A DNA stretch of 64,000 nucleotides from Streptomyces sp. CB02056 (GTDB taxonomy: Bacteria; Actinomycetota; Actinomycetes; Streptomycetales; Streptomycetaceae): positions 598,610 through 662,609 of the forward strand of contig NZ_LIPD01000004.1 in assembly GCF_001905545.1 (NCBI RefSeq). Direction: 5' to 3'. Under the pieces are notes generated by a model. That model was not told the DNA's origin. It did no database searches and saw nothing but the letters and a program-made list of their open reading frames with translations. A program made the position numbers and the translations under genes. Positions 61,244-64,000 of this stretch are shown piece after piece (the stretch's first letter is position 1; every line of letters starts with the position of its first letter).

Positions 61244-62098
61244 GTGAGAATCCATGACGTGAACCCGAGCAGCGCCCTGAGCGAATTCCTCCGCACCCGC
61301 CGAGCCGGCCTGCGCCCCGAGGACGTCGACCTCCCCGACTACGGCGGCCGCCGCCGCGTCGCCGGACTGCGCCGCGAGGAACTCGCCCACCTCGCCGGCG
61401 TCAGCGTCGACTACTACACCCGCCTCGAACAGGGCCGCGTCGGCAACCCGTCCGACGCCGTCCTCGACGCCGTCGCCCGCGCCCTGCGCCTCGCCCCCGA
61501 CGAGTCCGGCCACCTCCACCGCCTCGCCCGTCCCACGCCCAGGCCGCGCCGCCGCCCCGCCGTCCGCCAGCAGCCGCGCCCCTCCCTGCTGCACCTGCTG
61601 GAACAGCTCCACCACACCCCCGCCGTGGTGATGGGCCACCGGATGGACATCCTGGCCTGGAACCGCGCCGCCGTCGCCCTGTTCGGCGACTACGGCGCCC
61701 TGCCCGTCGAGGACCGCAACATCGCCCGCATCACCTTCCTCGACCCCGCCTCCCGCGAGCTCTACGCCGACTGGGCGGGCTGCGCACGCGAGAACGTCGC
61801 CTTCCTCCACCTCGAAGCCGGCCGCCGCCCCGACGACCCCCTGCTCGCCGAACTGGTCGGCCGACTCTGCCTCGGCAGCGAGGAGTTCCGCCAGATGTGG
61901 GCCGACCACCCGGTCGCCGACAAGACCTCCGGCCGGAAGTCCTTCCGCCACCCCCTCGCCGGGACGCTCGACCTCGCCTACGACACGCTGCGGCCCGCCG
62001 ACGACTCCGGACAGGCGCTGGTCACCTACACCGCCGACCCGGGCTCGGCCTCGGACGACGGGCTGCGGGTGCTGCTGTCGTGGGCGGCGTCGGGCTGA
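61244..62098 (+). CDS. XRE-family regulator with MmyB-like ligand domain
   Basis: 284 residues. HTH: RRRVAGLRREELAHLAGVSV and DYYTRLEQGRVGNPSDAVLD. The MmyB-type ligand-binding domain has MGHRMDILAWNRAAVALFGD and HLEAGRRPDDPLLAELVGRL. The start is GTG at 61244; another in-frame GTG is at 61259. The 3' end overlaps the convergent NB-ARC/TPR gene by 73 bp. Confidence 0.9.
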   Translation: MRIHDVNPSSALSEFLRTRRAGLRPEDVDLPDYGGRRRVAGLRREELAHLAGVSVDYYTRLEQGRVGNPSDAVLDAVARALRLAPDESGHLHRLARPTPRPRRRPAVRQQPRPSLLHLLEQLHHTPAVVMGHRMDILAWNRAAVALFGDYGALPVEDRNIARITFLDPASRELYADWAGCARENVAFLHLEAGRRPDDPLLAELVGRLCLGSEEFRQMWADHPVADKTSGRKSFRHPLAGTLDLAYDTLRPADDSGQALVTYTADPGSASDDGLRVLLSWAASG

Positions 62099-64000
62099 GG
62101 TCCTTGGGTCAGGTCACGAAGGTTCTCCGTGGCCAGTGCGGTGTCCGGATGGTCCGGTCCGAGGACGCGGTCCAGATCAGCCACTGCCTGGCGGAGCATC
62201 TCCAGCGATCGGTCCCGGAGTCCGGCCTCCCAGTACATGACGGCAAGGTTGTTGCAGGTCAGGAGGGTGTCGGGGTGGTCTGCGTCGAGGACGCGCCGGC
62301 GGTCCTCGAGGACCTGCTCCAGGAGGACGACGGCGTCGTCGATCCGCCCGGTCTCCGACTCGGTGACGGCGAGGTTGTGGCGGGCGGTGAGGGTGTCCGG
62401 ATGGTCGTCGCCGAGGACGCGTCGGCGGTCTTCGAGGACCTGTTCCAAGAGGCTGACGGCGTCGTCGGTACGTCCGGCACCCCGGTAGGTGACGGCGAGG
62501 TTGTTGCGGGTCGTGAGGGTGTCGGGATGGTCGTCGCCGAGGACACGCCGGCGGTCTTCGAGGACCTCCTCCTGGAGCCGCATGGCCTCGTCTGTGTGCC
62601 CGGCGTCCGAGTAGGCGGCGGCGAGGTTGTTGCGGGCGGTGAGGGTGTCCGGATGGTCGATGCCGAGAACCCGCTCGCTCGCTGCGGCAAGGCTGCTCCA
62701 GTACCGGATGCTGGCGGTGTAGAGGCCCGCCTCGATGAGGCTGATCCCGCAGTAGAACAAGAGCTGGTGAATTCCCCGCGACGGTCGAATCAGGTCGGAG
62801 GTGCGGTGCCCGGCAAGCACGCCGGTGTTGGCCCGGAGTGTCGCGGCCAAGCCCTGCGCGCTGTAATCCGCACTCGGCCACAGTTCGGCGAGGGCATCGG
62901 CAGCCGCGAGCCACGCTTCCGGCACATCCGGACCGATGTCCAGAGCAGCCCGGGCGGTGAGCGCGTGCAGGGTCACCTCCCGGTCGGCGGTCTCCGTGAG
63001 CGTGACGAGGCTGTAGTTGTGCAGTACGGCGAGCGCGTCCAGCGCGTCGTCGGCCGTGACGGGCGTGCCGCGAACGCTGCCGAGATGCTCCAGCACCTCC
63101 TCGGTGCTCCACAGCCCCTGCGGGTGCCCGGCCGGGTCGAGCAGTGCCGCCAACTGGAGGGCCGGCCCGGCGAGCCCGACCGGCTCCTCCTGCTGTGCCG
63201 CGTCCAGGGCCAGCAGCAGCGCCGCCGTCACCGGTCCCCGGTAGCCGTCGACGCCGGTGCGGGCTGGTAGGACCGTGTCCAGGCTGCGTGAGCGGTCGCG
63301 GAAGAGTTCGAGGTAACGGCCGCAACTGCGGCGGGTGTTGACCATATAGGCGGCGGCGTGGGCCAGCGCGAGTGGCAGGTGGCCCAGTTCCTCGGCGAGC
63401 TCGGCCGCGTGTTCGTCGAGGAAGCGGGCGCATTTCGCGCGTTCCAGTCGTTCGCCCAGGTAGGCGGCCGACTCGGCGGGGGAGTAGGTGCTGACGTCCA
63501 CCAGCGCCCGGTCGCCGCCTGTACTGGCCGCGCCCCGGTGGCGGGTGGTCGCGATGACCCGCCCCTGGCCACCCCGGCTGGTGACGGGCCACAGCTCCTC
63601 GGGGGTGTGCTCGGTGGTGTTGTCGAGAACGATCAGCCAGCCGCGCTCGGTGGCGGCGAGCCAGGCCAGGAAGCGCTCGGCGTCCTGCTCGGCCGCATCG
63701 CTGCTCGTCCCGGGCGCCTGGACCGCCATCGCGGCCCGGGCGTACAGCTCGGTGACGGCGGAGGGCTCGGCGGCGTCGGCCCACAGGACCAGGTCCGTGC
63801 CCGCCTCGACGGCCTCGCGCGCGTAGTGCGCCGCGAGTTGGGATTTCCCGACGCCCCCGCCGCCCGCCAGGACCTGGCTGAGCACGACCGTCCCGTACTG
63901 CCCGCGCGCCTCGTCGATCGCCTCCCGCAGCTGCTCCCGGGGCTGGAAGGCGGTCGCCTTCGGCGGAATCCGCCCGATCACCACCGGCCACTCCACCGGG
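62026..64000 (-). CDS. NB-ARC (STAND) ATPase with tetratricopeptide repeats, N-terminus outside window
   Basis: At least 657 residues. Near the right edge: VIGRIPPKATAFQPREQLRE, Walker A AGGGGVGKSQLAAHYAREA, Walker B RGWLIVLDNTTEH and GHLPLALAHAAAYM, the NB-ARC order. The C-terminal part has four kinesin-light-chain-like TPR units, for example HPDTLTTRNNLAVTYRGAGR, of about 42 residues each. The protein begins beyond 64000. NB-ARC/TPR proteins of streptomycetes act in regulation and possibly immunity. The last 24 codons overlap the XRE gene. Confidence 0.88.
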   Translation of the reverse strand, partial: PVEWPVVIGRIPPKATAFQPREQLREAIDEARGQYGTVVLSQVLAGGGGVGKSQLAAHYAREAVEAGTDLVLWADAAEPSAVTELYARAAMAVQAPGTSSDAAEQDAERFLAWLAATERGWLIVLDNTTEHTPEELWPVTSRGGQGRVIATTRHRGAASTGGDRALVDVSTYSPAESAAYLGERLERAKCARFLDEHAAELAEELGHLPLALAHAAAYMVNTRRSCGRYLELFRDRSRSLDTVLPARTGVDGYRGPVTAALLLALDAAQQEEPVGLAGPALQLAALLDPAGHPQGLWSTEEVLEHLGSVRGTPVTADDALDALAVLHNYSLVTLTETADREVTLHALTARAALDIGPDVPEAWLAAADALAELWPSADYSAQGLAATLRANTGVLAGHRTSDLIRPSRGIHQLLFYCGISLIEAGLYTASIRYWSSLAAASERVLGIDHPDTLTARNNLAAAYSDAGHTDEAMRLQEEVLEDRRRVLGDDHPDTLTTRNNLAVTYRGAGRTDDAVSLLEQVLEDRRRVLGDDHPDTLTARHNLAVTESETGRIDDAVVLLEQVLEDRRRVLDADHPDTLLTCNNLAVMYWEAGLRDRSLEMLRQAVADLDRVLGPDHPDTALATENLRDLTQGPQPDAAHDSSTRSPSSEAEPGSAV

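Overview
The window is very GC-rich actinobacterial DNA with GTG starts, Shine-Dalgarno sites of the AGGAGG type, Tat signals and families typical of streptomycetes (DUF397, XRE/DUF5753, DUF5959, DUF6153, PT-DNA McrA). It most probably comes from the chromosome of a Streptomyces or Kitasatospora relative. No rRNA, tRNA, CRISPR array or intact transposon was seen.

Layout. 1-6559 is a six-gene minus-strand operon for a prenyl-phosphate-linked sugar or cell-surface glycan: two family-2 glycosyltransferases, an epimerase, a UbiA-type phosphoribosyltransferase, an EEP hydrolase and a metallo-beta-lactamase/Rieske fusion. 6743-10814 holds a candidate peptide with a small partner, a VanZ protein, and a beta-propeller protein divergent from a LysR regulator. 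10863-13200 is a copper unit: a CsoR-like operator, a DUF6153 membrane protein and a multicopper oxidase lipoprotein. 13451-20892 carries an APC permease, an Rpf/LysM hydrolase, two Tat-exported purple acid phosphatases and an acyltransferase.

21.2-29.9 kb is accessory. It has a phosphorothioate-DNA restriction enzyme, a run of lone immunity-type genes (Imm32, barstar, colicin-immunity) without visible toxins, a TetR/hydrolase pair, and an intact XRE-DUF5753/DUF397 locus. 30.2-36.1 kb has a secreted protein and a cupredoxin lipoprotein, then a 1266-residue HSP90-like ATPase with tandem C-terminal wHTH-like repeats and a TTA codon, then two membrane proteins. 36.6-43.8 kb has an esterase, a USP protein, a KdpB without KdpA or KdpC, a small ORF plus LysA-type decarboxylase, and DUF2785. 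43.8-46.9 kb is a scrapyard of DUF397, XRE and DUF2785 fragments.

47.0-49.0 kb is a two-gene nucleotidyltransferase-like/radical SAM operon, followed by a secreted cysteine-repeat protein. 50.2-59.5 kb is a galactoside module: a sugar ABC transporter, GH36 alpha-galactosidase, LacI and DeoR regulators, galT and galK; galE is not in the window. The end has an F420-type reductase, an SDR next to an XRE regulator with a 29-bp palindrome between them, and a partial NB-ARC/TPR protein.

Five copies of one hairpin family sit at gene 3' ends and look like a dispersed terminator repeat. The best candidates for new biology are the HSP90/wHTH protein, the nucleotidyltransferase-radical SAM pair, the MBL-Rieske sugar cluster and the immunity-gene cluster. 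All names come from reading motifs by eye; no database search was possible.
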